Source: Oscillospiraceae bacterium | Lineage (GTDB): Bacteria > Bacillota > Clostridia > Oscillospirales > Oscillospiraceae | DNA length: 64,000 nucleotides | NCBI GenBank assembly: GCA_020025545.1 | Contig: JAHHRX010000004.1 | Span: forward strand, 34,679-98,678 | Direction of reading: 5' to 3' | Shown here: positions 33,162 to 42,131 of the stretch, piece after piece | Numbering within the stretch: position 1 is the first letter of the stretch | Layout of the letters: each line of letters opens with the position of its first letter | Notes under the pieces: model-generated | Databases searched by the model: none | Told to the model about the DNA's origin: nothing | The model's input: only the letters and a program-made list of their open reading frames with translations | Position numbers and translations under genes: made by a program

Positions 33162-34562
33162 CTAAAAACGGAAATAGAGGAACGGATTGTAGGAATCCGC
33201 TACCAGAAAGGATATTGCCGCAATTAAAATAACCGCAATGCCCCCATAAGAGATCCATTCAAACGCTCTCTTTCCTACCATTTTGCGCATTTTGAGCATC
33301 ATATGCTTGGGCAGTCCCGTAGCGCCAAGTGCCAGCACTATCAGCATCAGCCATGCTCCAGACATATAAAACTTTGCCGCACCGTCCACAAACGGTACAC
33401 CAATCCCCAGCATAGCTTTATAGAATGTGCCAGCAGAGCATAGATCCGGGCATGCAAAAATCACCCAGCCAAAAAGCACCGCAATCATGGTGTAAAGCCC
33501 CTGACAGAACTTTGGCCACCGCTCCATTTTTTCTAACAGAAAGAATTTTTCCACCGTCAGAAACAGGAAATAGTAGAGGCCCCACAGAAGGAACTGCCAC
33601 GCTGCTCCGTGCCACAGTCCTGTCAGTGCCCACACCGCCAGAAGATTCAACACCATTCTGGCTTTGCCCTTACGGTTGCCCCCCAATGGGATGTACACAT
33701 ACTCGCGAAACCATGTACCGAGCGTAATATGCCAGCGGCGCCAAAATTCCGTAATACTTTTAGACTGGTAGGGGTAGCGAAAATTCTCGGTAAAGTGAAA
33801 GCCGAACATTCTGCCCAAACCGATAGCCATATCGGAATAGGCGGAAAAATCAAAATAGATCTGAAAAGCAAAGGCAACTGCTCCCAGCCATGCTCCAACA
33901 GTGCTTAACTGATGAAGACCGGATATTTCGTCCCAAAGGATGCCGATCTGGTTAGCCAGAAGAACTTTTTTGCCCAGACCCAGTGTAAAGCGCCGGATAC
34001 CGCAATACATATCGGAGGTTGTATGCTTTCGTTCCTCCAGTTGCTTTTCCACATCCGAATACCGCACAATGGGGCCTGCGATCAGCTGGGGAAACATACT
34101 GATATACATGGCGAAATTCACCCAGCTTTTCTGCGCTTTCACCTCTCCCCGGTACACATCCACCACATAAGAGAGCGCCTGGAAAGTATAGAAGGAAATA
34201 CCGATAGGCAGTGCCGGAGCAGTCACAGGCAGATTTTTAAGGAACGGGATATTTTCCAGAATAAATCCAAAATACTTGTAATACGCCAATGTACCCAGGC
34301 TGAAAACGACCGACAGCCACAGCAGGATCTTGGCAAGCCGTACATTCCCCCGCTCCATGCACCGCTGCATCCACACCGTCAGTGCCCAGATATAAACGGT
34401 GGTGACAGCCATCAAAATAATGTTGGCAGGCTCTCCCCATGCGTAAAAAATCAGGCTCACAATGAGCAAATGGAGATTTTTCCATCGGTTCGGCAGGAGG
34501 TAATACACAAAGACCGTCAGCGGAAGAAAGAGTGTCAGAAAGAGTAAACTGCTAAATACCAT
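33162..34562 (-). CDS. MBOAT family O-acyltransferase (AlgI/DltB-like)
   Basis: 466 residues with about ten membrane segments. The MBOAT core is intact: ITEFWRRWHITLGTWFREYVYIPLGGNRKG and the catalytic His in ALTGLWHGAAWQFLLWG. AlgI/PatA-type members carry acetyl groups across the membrane for O-acetylation of extracellular polysaccharide or peptidoglycan. Flanking genes on both sides encode DHHW proteins, the expected extracellular partners. Spacing is ten bases from the upstream gene and nine to the downstream gene, so this is one operon. The polymer is not known; peptidoglycan is suggested by the adjacent RsiV-type system. Confidence 0.92.
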   Translation of the reverse strand: MVFSSLLFLTLFLPLTVFVYYLLPNRWKNLHLLIVSLIFYAWGEPANIILMAVTTVYIWALTVWMQRCMERGNVRLAKILLWLSVVFSLGTLAYYKYFGFILENIPFLKNLPVTAPALPIGISFYTFQALSYVVDVYRGEVKAQKSWVNFAMYISMFPQLIAGPIVRYSDVEKQLEERKHTTSDMYCGIRRFTLGLGKKVLLANQIGILWDEISGLHQLSTVGAWLGAVAFAFQIYFDFSAYSDMAIGLGRMFGFHFTENFRYPYQSKSITEFWRRWHITLGTWFREYVYIPLGGNRKGKARMVLNLLAVWALTGLWHGAAWQFLLWGLYYFLFLTVEKFFLLEKMERWPKFCQGLYTMIAVLFGWVIFACPDLCSAGTFYKAMLGIGVPFVDGAAKFYMSGAWLMLIVLALGATGLPKHMMLKMRKMVGKRAFEWISYGGIAVILIAAISFLVADSYNPFLYFRF

Positions 34563-34572
34563 TCTTTACTCC

Positions 34573-36081
34573 TCAGCCACAGATAGATGACAGTTTGGCA
34601 ATATGCATATTCGTAGATATCATGGCAGTGTTGTTGGCAAAGATCAAATCGTTCGCCTTCTTCTCTGCCGCAAACTCCACCAGATTTCCCTTCCAGTAGC
34701 GATAGTCGATCTCATAAATAGTGCTGTAGTGATCTACAAAATAAGGAAGCAGCGCATTACCGTAGGATTCCTTCACGATGATACAGACAGAATTATCCTT
34801 CACATCGGGATTTGTAAAGACGGAAATCGGATTATCGCCGCCGGCAAAAGTACTGTACTTGGTACCAGCTTTCCAGTTGGTTACATCCGAGATGATATTC
34901 CAAGGGTAGCTCTTTCCCTTGGCGTCGGTAAAGGTCATGCTGGCATTGGCTGATACCGGGTAATACGCAGTTACTTTATCGGACAGCTTTTCCAAAGACG
35001 CATCCTGCTTGAGGTTCTGCGCATAAAGGGAGCCCTTGAAATCCGTAAAGTCAACTCGCTTACGCTGCGCCATGGTATAGGGGGTAATGCCCTTTGTCCG
35101 GCAAAACGCCTCGTAGGCATAGTAGGCACCATTTCCGTTCCAATGATGATCAAGACTAAAATAGAGATTTTCATTACGGTGCTGCATAAGATTATCGAAG
35201 CAGCGAACCGGCTTCACATTGCTGTTAAATTTAGCAAAAATCTTCTCAATCGCTTCGCCCTGATCGCTGTATTCCGGCAGGATTTTTGCAATGTCATCCG
35301 GCAGAGCAATGCCGATAGCCGTGGGAATCGTAAGGGCATAAACCTGCGTCTTTCCTGCCAATGCATCCGCAACACGATTCACAATATCTGCATAGGTCTG
35401 CGCCGAAGCGTCCCTATATGCATAGAGTTCAAACAGGCTGTCATCCACCCGAATGGTGGCGCTGGGATAGCGCCTGAAGCTGCCGCTCTTGCTTTGGAGC
35501 ACCGGATAAGATGGTTTCTCAGTTGCCTGCCCCTGAGGCTTTGTCTCTGGCTGAGCCGTAGGCTCTGACTGAGAGGCATCGGCATTCCCACTTGTGGCGG
35601 GCACATGATAATTGGGATCGGATGCATTGTCAAGGATCAGATTTGCGCTGCTGTAATCATTGGTAATGCACACAAAAATGTACTTGCCGTTCTGCCGGGT
35701 GACCGCACGGTCAATTTTCGCAACTTCTGCCGGGATGTAGCTTGCAAACTGACGCCGAAGCTCTTCAATGTGGTTATCCACTGCCTTCATGGCGTTGGCA
35801 CCCGTGTCGGCGCTGGGAAGCGTCAAAAGTGCCACCTCGTCGGCATAATAGCCACTGCCGGTGTAAAGAGACACGGTGCTTCCCTCGGGCAAGTCGGGAA
35901 AGTACAGGGCTCCGGTCTCCCCCATGGGTTTCAGCTCTGTGTCGTATCTTACCTGACTCAGCAGAGAAGCAAGAATTTCCTCTGCGTTGATGTCCGGTGT
36001 TTGCTTGCCGCATCCGGTCGCTGCTGCTGTCAGCAGCAGTACCATAAATATCGACAAAATGCGGTGAAATACTCTTTTCAT
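34573..36081 (-). CDS. Lipoprotein: DUF4358 domain fused to a DHHW/SGNH-like domain
   Basis: 502 residues from ATG 36081, with AGGAGG seven bases upstream; an open frame extends further back but lacks a start signal. The signal peptide ends in a lipobox (ATGC, Cys about 25). Residues 28-165 match DUF4358 (ILASLLSQVRYDTELKPMG, SGYYADEVALLTLPS). After a Ser/Pro/Gln-rich linker (about 170-200) comes a DHHW domain with FSLDHHWNGNGAYYAYEAF and IIVKESYGNALLPYF. In clostridia these two modules usually come as separate neighbouring genes. It leads the O-acylation operon, 39 bp after an ECF-type promoter. Confidence 0.85.
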   Translation of the reverse strand: MKRVFHRILSIFMVLLLTAAATGCGKQTPDINAEEILASLLSQVRYDTELKPMGETGALYFPDLPEGSTVSLYTGSGYYADEVALLTLPSADTGANAMKAVDNHIEELRRQFASYIPAEVAKIDRAVTRQNGKYIFVCITNDYSSANLILDNASDPNYHVPATSGNADASQSEPTAQPETKPQGQATEKPSYPVLQSKSGSFRRYPSATIRVDDSLFELYAYRDASAQTYADIVNRVADALAGKTQVYALTIPTAIGIALPDDIAKILPEYSDQGEAIEKIFAKFNSNVKPVRCFDNLMQHRNENLYFSLDHHWNGNGAYYAYEAFCRTKGITPYTMAQRKRVDFTDFKGSLYAQNLKQDASLEKLSDKVTAYYPVSANASMTFTDAKGKSYPWNIISDVTNWKAGTKYSTFAGGDNPISVFTNPDVKDNSVCIIVKESYGNALLPYFVDHYSTIYEIDYRYWKGNLVEFAAEKKANDLIFANNTAMISTNMHIAKLSSICG

Positions 36082-36120
36082 ACTGTTTCCTCCTACGGCC
36101 ACAATCGTTATTATGTTAAG

Positions 36121-36149
36121 TAGATGAACAGCATCGACAGAAGGTGACA
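36121..36149 (-). promoter_or_regulatory. Putative ECF-sigma promoter of the O-acylation operon
   Basis: On the minus strand TGTCACCTT (36149-36141), 15 bp, ATCTA (36125-36121). The same two blocks with the same 15-bp gap precede the ECF sigma gene at 37693-37721, and both have an A/T-rich tract just upstream. No sigma-A -10 hexamer competes here. Confidence 0.75.
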
Positions 36150-36186
36150 TAAAAAAAACAAAAAAAGCAAAATTTTTTACTCTGAC

Positions 36187-36221
36187 AAAAAATGCCTTCC
36201 CTCTGCTTGAGGGAAGGCATT
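36187..36221 (-). terminator. Terminator of the sigma/anti-sigma operon
   Basis: On the minus strand AATGCCTTCCCTC and GAGGGAAGGCATT (36221-36209, 36203-36191) form a perfect 13-bp stem, then a T-run (36192-36187). It separates rsiV from the O-acylation operon. Confidence 0.93.
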
Positions 36222-36229
36222 GCTGATTG

Positions 36230-37126
36230 TTAAGAATGGCTGCCGGCATATTCGGGTTTCAGCAGCGGCAAAACAATTTCCCTGTCGATCACAAATTCGG
36301 GGCATCCCATAAATCCGGGAGCTACCTCGTATTTATCAAAGGGAATCACCAGATTTCCCTCTTCATTAAAGTAGAAATTGTGGTCGCTGCTCAGTGGCGG
36401 GAAATCAAATCCGTGCTCTTCATCATCGATCCAGTAAGTCATTTTCGGATTCTCCTGGATCTGAAGGCGCATCTGCTGTTTGATATTCTCTGTCAGGATT
36501 TCGCTGAAGCTGTCGTTTTGGAAGATGTCTCCCAACTGGACACACTTTCCGGTCTGGCGGTCCACATGTCTGAATGCATAATAGCTGGAACTGCTTCCGC
36601 TGATGGTGTGAACGGAGAGTTTCAGCGTAAACCAGCGTTCTGTATTGGTCACAATATTATAGTCTACATAAATGGAGCCATGACCCTCATCACCGTCCAG
36701 CTCAAGATTATCGTAAAACTGTCGGATCAGCCCTTTAACCATCTGGTCTACATCCTTATTGATGTAGTCCTCAGCCGATCCCTGAGATGCATCGGGAATA
36801 TTCGGAGCCGAAATATTCATTTCATGATTTTCATTGGGTTTCCAATAGTTGCGGATCGTTACCACTTGAATCAGTTCCCCCAGCACCGGCACCTTTTCCA
36901 TAGCTGCAGCATAAGCGGTGCTCACGTTGGGCATCACGAACAGCAAGACAAAGAGCAGGCATGCCGGTACGGCAAGTGTCTTCGTAAACCGGACGGTAAA
37001 ACTACGCTTTTCACTTCTGGGTGGCAGTGCCGCCAAGGTGGCCTCCAGTTTTTGGCTGGCATATTCGGGCATTGTGATTTTCTCTTCAGCCGCTTTTTGA
37101 TAAAGCATTTTATCAAATTTGTTCAT
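36230..37126 (-). CDS. RsiV-type anti-sigma factor (DUF3298)
   Basis: 298 residues. A short cytoplasmic region (1-47) precedes one membrane helix (about 49-73). The extracellular part has a DUF4163-like section (about 100-190) and a C-terminal DUF3298 domain with WIDDEEHGFDF, FYFNEEGNLVIPFDKYEVAP and a final FVIDREIVLPLLKP. This layout is that of RsiV, which in Bacillus subtilis binds lysozyme and is cleaved to release SigV. Its ATG overlaps the sigma gene stop by four bases (ATGA). The cytoplasmic N terminus would hold the sigma factor; lysozyme sensing is inferred from the family. Confidence 0.85.
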   Translation of the reverse strand: MNKFDKMLYQKAAEEKITMPEYASQKLEATLAALPPRSEKRSFTVRFTKTLAVPACLLFVLLFVMPNVSTAYAAAMEKVPVLGELIQVVTIRNYWKPNENHEMNISAPNIPDASQGSAEDYINKDVDQMVKGLIRQFYDNLELDGDEGHGSIYVDYNIVTNTERWFTLKLSVHTISGSSSSYYAFRHVDRQTGKCVQLGDIFQNDSFSEILTENIKQQMRLQIQENPKMTYWIDDEEHGFDFPPLSSDHNFYFNEEGNLVIPFDKYEVAPGFMGCPEFVIDREIVLPLLKPEYAGSHS

Positions 37127-37626
37127 CCGAAAAAATCCTCCTTATCTAATGATTTGCGGAGCATCTCTCTCGCTCTCGACAACTGTTTCTTCACCGCAAC
37201 CACCGAGGCATCGGTAATTTTAGCAATTTCCAAAATGGACATTTCTTCATAATAATAGAGAATTACCACTGTGGAGTAGGGCGGATTCAGCTTTTCGACT
37301 GCCTCCCGCAACACGAGTTTCGTAGATATATCTGTCTTTTCCGGAGCCTCAGCAAGGTCCCATTGCTCATCAATATCCACCGTGACACAGCGTTTACGCA
37401 GCATCTCCAAGGCGGTATTATGCACAATGGCCAAAATCCAAGACTTGAAAGAGTGCCTGTTTTTTAATTGATGCAAATTGCAATAGGCGCGGACCACCGC
37501 CTCCCCTACCACATCCGCAGCATCCTGCTCATTGCGGACAATCGTAAAAGCCAAGGCAAACATAGAATCCCGATACAGCCGTATATTTTCACAAAACTCT
37601 TCTTTTGTATCCAGATAACGATTCAT
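37123..37626 (-). CDS. ECF RNA polymerase sigma factor (SigV-like)
   Basis: 167 residues from ATG 37626; an upstream in-frame extension to 37722 runs through the promoter and is unlikely to be translated. Region 2 is visible in YRDSMFALAFTIVRNEQDAADVVGEAVVRAYCNLHQLKNRHSF (residues about 18-60) and region 4 in LNPPYSTVVILYYYEEMSILEIAKITDASVVAVKKQLSRAREML. It is coupled to the RsiV-type anti-sigma gene. The bipartite element upstream is repeated before the O-acylation operon, which suggests autocontrol. Ribosome site GGTGAAAG is moderate. Confidence 0.92.
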   Translation of the reverse strand: MNRYLDTKEEFCENIRLYRDSMFALAFTIVRNEQDAADVVGEAVVRAYCNLHQLKNRHSFKSWILAIVHNTALEMLRKRCVTVDIDEQWDLAEAPEKTDISTKLVLREAVEKLNPPYSTVVILYYYEEMSILEIAKITDASVVAVKKQLSRAREMLRKSLDKEDFFG

Positions 37627-37692
37627 TCTTTCACCATTTTCATCCCGCACCCATGGCGGGGCACATTCATCAAATTCAATGTTATATAGGTA

Positions 37693-37721
37693 TAGATTAA
37701 AAAACGGCAACAAAGGTGACA
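37693..37721 (-). promoter_or_regulatory. Putative autoregulatory ECF promoter of the sigma gene
   Basis: On the minus strand TGTCACCTT (37721-37713), 15 bp, ATCTA (37697-37693), 66 bp before the start codon. It matches the element at 36121-36149 in both blocks and in spacing, with an A/T-rich stretch upstream. Confidence 0.75.
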
Positions 37722-37738
37722 AAATTTTTTATTTCCGC

Positions 37739-37791
37739 AAAAATACCTCCTGCATCGCTGAAATAAGTGCTTCAGCCGTGGGCAGGAGGTA
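37739..37791 (-). terminator. Terminator of degV
   Basis: On the minus strand TACCTCCTGC and GCAGGAGGTA (37791-37782, 37753-37744) close a hairpin with an inner GCTGAA/TTCAGC stem, followed by TTTTT (37743-37739). Confidence 0.85.
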
Positions 37792-37814
37792 AAAAAGCAT
37801 ATGGATCTTGCGGA

Positions 37815-38693
37815 TTATTTCAGCCGCACATCATCGCTGCCAAAGAAATACAGTGCCAAAGCACCCGGTCCCAAATAGGAGCCGGTGACCGGCTCATGCT
37901 CCACAATCAGAATTTGCTTCGGAGGATGGTTTGCGCTAATCATCTCAGCCAGACGCTGGGCATCCTCAGGACAGTTAGCATGGGAAATGCCCACAATGTG
38001 ATTCTCGGAATTGACAACAAACTTATCGTACTTTTCTGCCAGATGAGAAAGCACAGACTTACGGCTTCTCACTTTACCATAGGATACAATTTTTCCATGC
38101 TCATTTCCCTTCAGGAGAGGCTTGATGTTCAGCAGCGTTCCCAAAATCGCAACCGCATTGGAAAGGCGGCCGCCTCTGCGCAGGTGATTGAGATCATCCA
38201 CCGTAAAAATCTGGGCAACCTTGGGGCAAAGGCTCTCGATGTAATCAGCAGTTTCATCAAGGCTCATACCCTTTTCGGCACATTCGTGTGCCTCAAGAAC
38301 CAGCAGACCTTCGCCAAGAGAAGCGCCCATGCTGTCAACCGTACGGATCTTTCTGTCAGGATACTCCTCTGTCAGTTGATCCCGCGCAATCAGAGAAGAT
38401 GCAAAAGATCCGCTGATGGCAGAGCCCATACCCACAAACAGGATGTCCTTGCCTTCCTTGAGAACGGGGGCCATATAGTCAATGTACTTCTGGGGGTTAA
38501 TCTGGGAAGTGGTAATGTCTGTGCCCGCTTTCATGGAATCGTAGTATGCGGCACAGTCAAAGCTTTCTGTGTCCAGACACTCAAAAGCCTCACCCTCAAT
38601 AAGGTAGGAAAGCGGGATCACACGAATGCCGTATTCCTTTACCAGCGGTGTGGGCAGATTTGCAGAGGTATCGGTAAAAATAACAAAATCCAT
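37815..38693 (-). CDS. DegV family fatty-acid-binding protein
   Basis: 292 residues, the usual DegV length. Family motifs are FTDTSANLP at the N terminus, TSQINPQKY, FVGMGSAISGSFASS, DSMGASLGEGLLV and the NHLRRGGRLSN signature in the middle. The C-terminal EPVTGSYLGPGALALYFFG is also typical. DegV (FakB-like) proteins bind fatty acids; FakB members present them to the FakA kinase for phospholipid synthesis. No fakA is next to it. It has its own promoter and terminator. Confidence 0.93.
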   Translation of the reverse strand: MDFVIFTDTSANLPTPLVKEYGIRVIPLSYLIEGEAFECLDTESFDCAAYYDSMKAGTDITTSQINPQKYIDYMAPVLKEGKDILFVGMGSAISGSFASSLIARDQLTEEYPDRKIRTVDSMGASLGEGLLVLEAHECAEKGMSLDETADYIESLCPKVAQIFTVDDLNHLRRGGRLSNAVAILGTLLNIKPLLKGNEHGKIVSYGKVRSRKSVLSHLAEKYDKFVVNSENHIVGISHANCPEDAQRLAEMISANHPPKQILIVEHEPVTGSYLGPGALALYFFGSDDVRLK

Positions 38694-38764
38694 AGGGAGG
38701 TCTCCTTACTGAACGAAATTTGGCTTCAAAGCCGCAATTCAGGTATTTAGGTGTATGCCAGATT

Positions 38765-38792
38765 ATTATACCATTTCCGTTTAAAAATGCAA
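38765..38792 (-). promoter_or_regulatory. Promoter of degV
   Basis: On the minus strand TTGCAT (38792-38787), 16 bp, TATAAT (38770-38765). Confidence 0.7.
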
Positions 38793-39172
38793 TCGCAAAC
38801 CCAAAAACATCCCCATCAGTAGCCCTACCCCATGTGGAATTTTAGGCTTTTTCCTCTCTACCGCCAGTAGAGTCACGCAAAATAGTTTGGTTTTCCCATG
38901 TTTTCTTTTGTTTTTATACTATTTCCTACAAAATCTGTGTGGCGCTGTATTTTTCAGCTGATCTCGTTCACCTGATACACTCCCGGCAGTTCTTTTCTGA
39001 AAATATCCCAGCGGGGATGGGAATCCAAAGCAGAAAATACAGACAATTCAAGTAGAATATGCTGCCATGGGGCCATCCCGCTGTGGCAAACATCAAATGC
39101 CGCATTGACAGAAAACCCTTAGGATTCCATGAAGCCATAAGCGTTATCATGATGTTCCGAAACGGAATGTAT
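38793..39172. other. Intergenic stretch without a recognisable gene
   Basis: About 380 bp between the degV promoter and the terminator of the next gene. A minus-strand frame at 38968-39267 runs into the neighbouring lipoprotein gene and terminator. It has no ribosome site or family likeness, so it is not called. No RNA or repeat is evident. Confidence 0.6.
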
Positions 39173-39204
39173 AAAAAATACCCCTCCAAACGGAGGGGTA
39201 TTTT
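39173..39204 (-). terminator. Terminator of the large lipoprotein gene
   Basis: AAAATACCCCTCC (39175-39187) pairs with GGAGGGGTATTTT (39192-39204) around a 4-nt loop. On the minus strand the T-run (39178-39173) follows the stem. Confidence 0.92.
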
Positions 39205-39212
39205 CAGATAAC

Positions 39213-40661
39213 TTATGCGGCAGCGGAGCCAACCAGTCCCTGAATACGCAGTGCCAGTTCTTGCCACTGCTCCACAGACATGCTGACAATATTTGTGTAC
39301 TCCGGTGTCTCAGGAACTTTCGCGTTCTTTGTAAGCGAAAGCTCAATCCTGTCGGTCTCAGCGGTGGCACCTTCTCCAACAACACTGTCAACAGAGAAGG
39401 TGATGCTGTTTTCATCTATCTTAGCAGCACCCTTCAGCTCTACGAGCTTCTTATCGTCCTGCACCAGAGACAGAGTATAACGGCCGCTGGAACGATCCCA
39501 TGTAACTGCTACGGAAAGGCTCTGCTTTTCATCTCCATCCGTCAAATCGATTGCAAACTTGCCGTTATACACACCGTCTTTTTCAGCGGATTCAATACGC
39601 ACAGTCACTTCGGAACCGGGAAGGCCATTATCGGTTACACCCATACGGATTACAATCGCCTCGCTGGCTGCAGGATCAACACCCAGCTCCACATTGAAAC
39701 TCAGCTGCTCGGCAACGCCGTCAGACTTAGCGTCAACGGTCATCAGAATGGACATGATCATACCATTATCCGGGTTGATGTAATATGTCAAAGTGGCCTT
39801 TGCCTCGCTGTCACGCAGTATTTCATTGATATCTTTCTTTGCCTGCTCCAGCTGCTTTCTAGCAGACTCAAGAGCAGCCATATCAGCAGACATACCGGTC
39901 ACTTGTCCAATAAAGCCGGTAAGCTGAGAATCCAGCAGGTTTATGACCTGCTCGGCAATCTGTGTCAGCTCATTAGAGGTCATGGTGTAGCTGACAGCAA
40001 TAGCCTTCTGTTCGGCACCGCCGATCTTAACGGTCTTTTCCTCCTGCTTGATCTCGCAGGCTTTCAGAATCTCGGCAACCTTCTGTGTCAGCTTTTCAGC
40101 TTCCTGAATCAGATTATTACCATTTGGAAGATTCGCCACTTCCTGAAGAGCTTCCTGAATCTGTCCAATCTGCTTCACAAACTCTTCCTTTGTAACGCCA
40201 AGCATCTGGGGCAGAAGCGAATTTTTGAGATCCTCTTCCATCGTATCAAACTTCATGCCGTAAGGCTTTCCCAGAAGCATAGGCAGATCCAGGCAAATTT
40301 CCTTCTCACTCAAATATAAGCCAACGTCAATATTCTGGCCGCTGGCGGAAATCTTTGAAAGAGCCGCAATCTTGCTGGTCTCAGTGTCGAAATATGCAGA
40401 AACATCGACATTTGCCTCCTTGTTTCCCATATTCAAGGAAATGGAACCGGAGGTAATATCCGCCAGGTTATCCAACCATTCTGCGGAGAGCTTGCCGTTC
40501 ATGGCTTCGTTGGTCTTTTGGAAGGCATCCTGCAAAACTTCCTGAGGAGTTTTCTGGGGCTCTTTGTCCTTAGAAGAAGCACATCCTGCAAAAGCGAAAA
40601 CCACACCCAGCAGAAGTACCGCCGCCAACATCAGAGCCAATGAACGCTTAAATTTTTTCAT
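39213..40661 (-). CDS. Large lipoprotein of unknown function
   Basis: 482 residues. Signal peptide and lipobox MKKFKRSLALMLAAVLLLGVV then FAFAGC put it on the outer membrane face through a lipid at about Cys27. The mature part is mostly beta-strand-like (alternating TYYINPDNGMIMSILMTVDAK, VTVRIESAEKDGVYNGKF) with a central coiled-coil-like helical region (about 245-285, LESARKQLEQAKKDINEIL). The shape suggests a LolA/LppX-type beta structure, but I do not recognise the family. It has its own promoter and terminator. Confidence 0.8.
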   Translation of the reverse strand: MKKFKRSLALMLAAVLLLGVVFAFAGCASSKDKEPQKTPQEVLQDAFQKTNEAMNGKLSAEWLDNLADITSGSISLNMGNKEANVDVSAYFDTETSKIAALSKISASGQNIDVGLYLSEKEICLDLPMLLGKPYGMKFDTMEEDLKNSLLPQMLGVTKEEFVKQIGQIQEALQEVANLPNGNNLIQEAEKLTQKVAEILKACEIKQEEKTVKIGGAEQKAIAVSYTMTSNELTQIAEQVINLLDSQLTGFIGQVTGMSADMAALESARKQLEQAKKDINEILRDSEAKATLTYYINPDNGMIMSILMTVDAKSDGVAEQLSFNVELGVDPAASEAIVIRMGVTDNGLPGSEVTVRIESAEKDGVYNGKFAIDLTDGDEKQSLSVAVTWDRSSGRYTLSLVQDDKKLVELKGAAKIDENSITFSVDSVVGEGATAETDRIELSLTKNAKVPETPEYTNIVSMSVEQWQELALRIQGLVGSAAA

Positions 40662-40749
40662 AAAATCAACCCTTTCCTATTTTGTATCTTTTCGGAAAAA
40701 TCTGATTAAGCTGTCATAAGCAAAAAGCTCAAGACATTCTTACCCGGAT

Positions 40750-40778
40750 AATATATACCACATAAGTAATTTAGTCAA
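40750..40778 (-). promoter_or_regulatory. Promoter of the large lipoprotein gene
   Basis: On the minus strand TTGACT (40778-40773), 17 bp, TATATT (40755-40750). Confidence 0.7.
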
Positions 40779-41177
40779 TATTGTTTACAAAGTCAATTGG
40801 CGCAAGCATATAAAAATCTGCGAAAACAACACATCTGCTGTCTGTACTTCATGCAATATCACCAATTTCAGGCAGGGTATCATAGTCACCTTTTCCATCA
40901 GATGTATTGATATTCCCTTGCAGAACGGCTTGAAACAGTCCGGTGTCTGCATTTCTGAAGTGGTGCAAATCTTTCTCTGTTTTTTCCCCCCATCGCCGGC
41001 AAACAGGAAGGAATTCTCAGCGTACGCAATACGAATTGTTTGGTTTCAGCCGCTTCTCTTAACACAATATGCATATATGTTGTGAAAAGTGAATGATCCC
41101 TTCAAATATACAAAATCAGACTTTTTTCTGGCACTAACCACCAAATTTTCTTTTTTCTCTTTGGTTATACCGCACAT
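40779..41177. other. Intergenic stretch without a recognisable gene
   Basis: About 400 AT-rich bases between the lipoprotein promoter and the terminator of the maltodextrin operon. The only structure I noted is an imperfect dyad around CACAATATGCATATATGTTG near 41061-41085. No coding frame with a ribosome site is seen. Confidence 0.55.
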
Positions 41178-41224
41178 AAAAAAAGCATTCACCCTGCCTG
41201 CCTTTTGGCAGACAGGGCGAATGC
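41178..41224 (-). terminator. Terminator of the maltodextrin operon
   Basis: On the minus strand an 18-bp stem (GCATTCGCCCTGTCTGCC with its complement, G:U pairs allowed) at 41224-41185 is followed by seven T. Confidence 0.92.
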
Positions 41225-41282
41225 AGCAGCTGCATATTTAGGAAGAAAGCAGATAAAACTGCGTACAGGAAATGGATATCTT

Positions 41283-42131
41283 TCAGCCCTTTACAGCGCC
41301 GGCAGTAAGACCGTTTACAATGTTTTTCACCAGGCAGAAATAGAGAATGACGATGGGGATGGCGATAAACACCGACCCAGCGGCAAACCGTGCAAAATGC
41401 GTATCCGGCAGGTTAAACAGGCCCACCGCCACCGTCCACATATTTCTGTCCTTCAGCAGCAGTTTCGGCAGAAGCACATCACTCCATGGCCACGCAAACT
41501 GCGTAAGCATCGTGTAAACCACCATGGGCTTACTGAGCGGCAGGGTGATTTTGGTGAATACCTCCAGATTCGTGGCACCGTCCAGTCGGGCAGCTTCAAA
41601 AATCGTGTTGGGAATGGAATCAAAGTACCCCTTCTGCACCATATAGTTTACCGGCGTGGTAGCAGCATAGAAGAAAATCAGAGATTCCAGCTTATTGATG
41701 AGTCCCAGCTGAGTCATAATGATGTATACCGCCGTCATGCCCATGAAGCCCGGAAACATTCCAAGCACCAAAGTCGTCTTTTTTAAAGTATCTCTGCCCT
41801 TGAAACGGAACCGGGACATAACATAGGCCGTCAGAAGCACCAGAATCGTCCCCAAAACCGAACTGCACACGGCCACATAAAGGGTGTTGAAAAACCATGT
41901 TTTATACGGGTACAGTCCATTTACATCATCGGTAAACAGGTCAATAAATGTCTGGAAGCTGAAAGCTCTCGGAAAAAATCCCTTAAAATCATACAGGCTT
42001 CCTGTCTTTGAAAAAGACGCCAGAATCAGCCAAAGACATGGGAAGAGGAAAACCGCAGCCATAATGAGCAGAACGGTATAGGTCAGCACATTATCTGCTG
42101 CCCGTTTAGAAGTCAATCGTTTCTTTTTCAT
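41283..42131 (-). CDS. ABC sugar transporter permease, MalG type
   Basis: 282 residues with six membrane segments and the EAA loop EAARLDGATNLEVFTKITLPLSKP (about residues 180-203), which docks the ATPase. Its place after a GH13 enzyme, a sugar-binding lipoprotein and a MalF-type permease points to maltodextrin uptake. Its start overlaps the MalF gene by four bases. No ATPase gene is in the cluster, so a shared MsmX-type ATPase is expected. It ends the operon before a strong terminator. Confidence 0.93.
   Translation of the reverse strand: MKKKRLTSKRAADNVLTYTVLLIMAAVFLFPCLWLILASFSKTGSLYDFKGFFPRAFSFQTFIDLFTDDVNGLYPYKTWFFNTLYVAVCSSVLGTILVLLTAYVMSRFRFKGRDTLKKTTLVLGMFPGFMGMTAVYIIMTQLGLINKLESLIFFYAATTPVNYMVQKGYFDSIPNTIFEAARLDGATNLEVFTKITLPLSKPMVVYTMLTQFAWPWSDVLLPKLLLKDRNMWTVAVGLFNLPDTHFARFAAGSVFIAIPIVILYFCLVKNIVNGLTAGAVKG

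Noticed and set aside
36082..36249. N-terminal extension of the DUF4358-DHHW protein
   Set aside because: The extra frame reads through the ECF-type promoter and the upstream terminator; the lipoprotein signal and ribosome site fix the start at 36081.
38968..39267. 99-codon minus-strand frame in the gap after the large lipoprotein gene
   Set aside because: It overlaps the lipoprotein 3' end and its terminator and has no ribosome site or family match.
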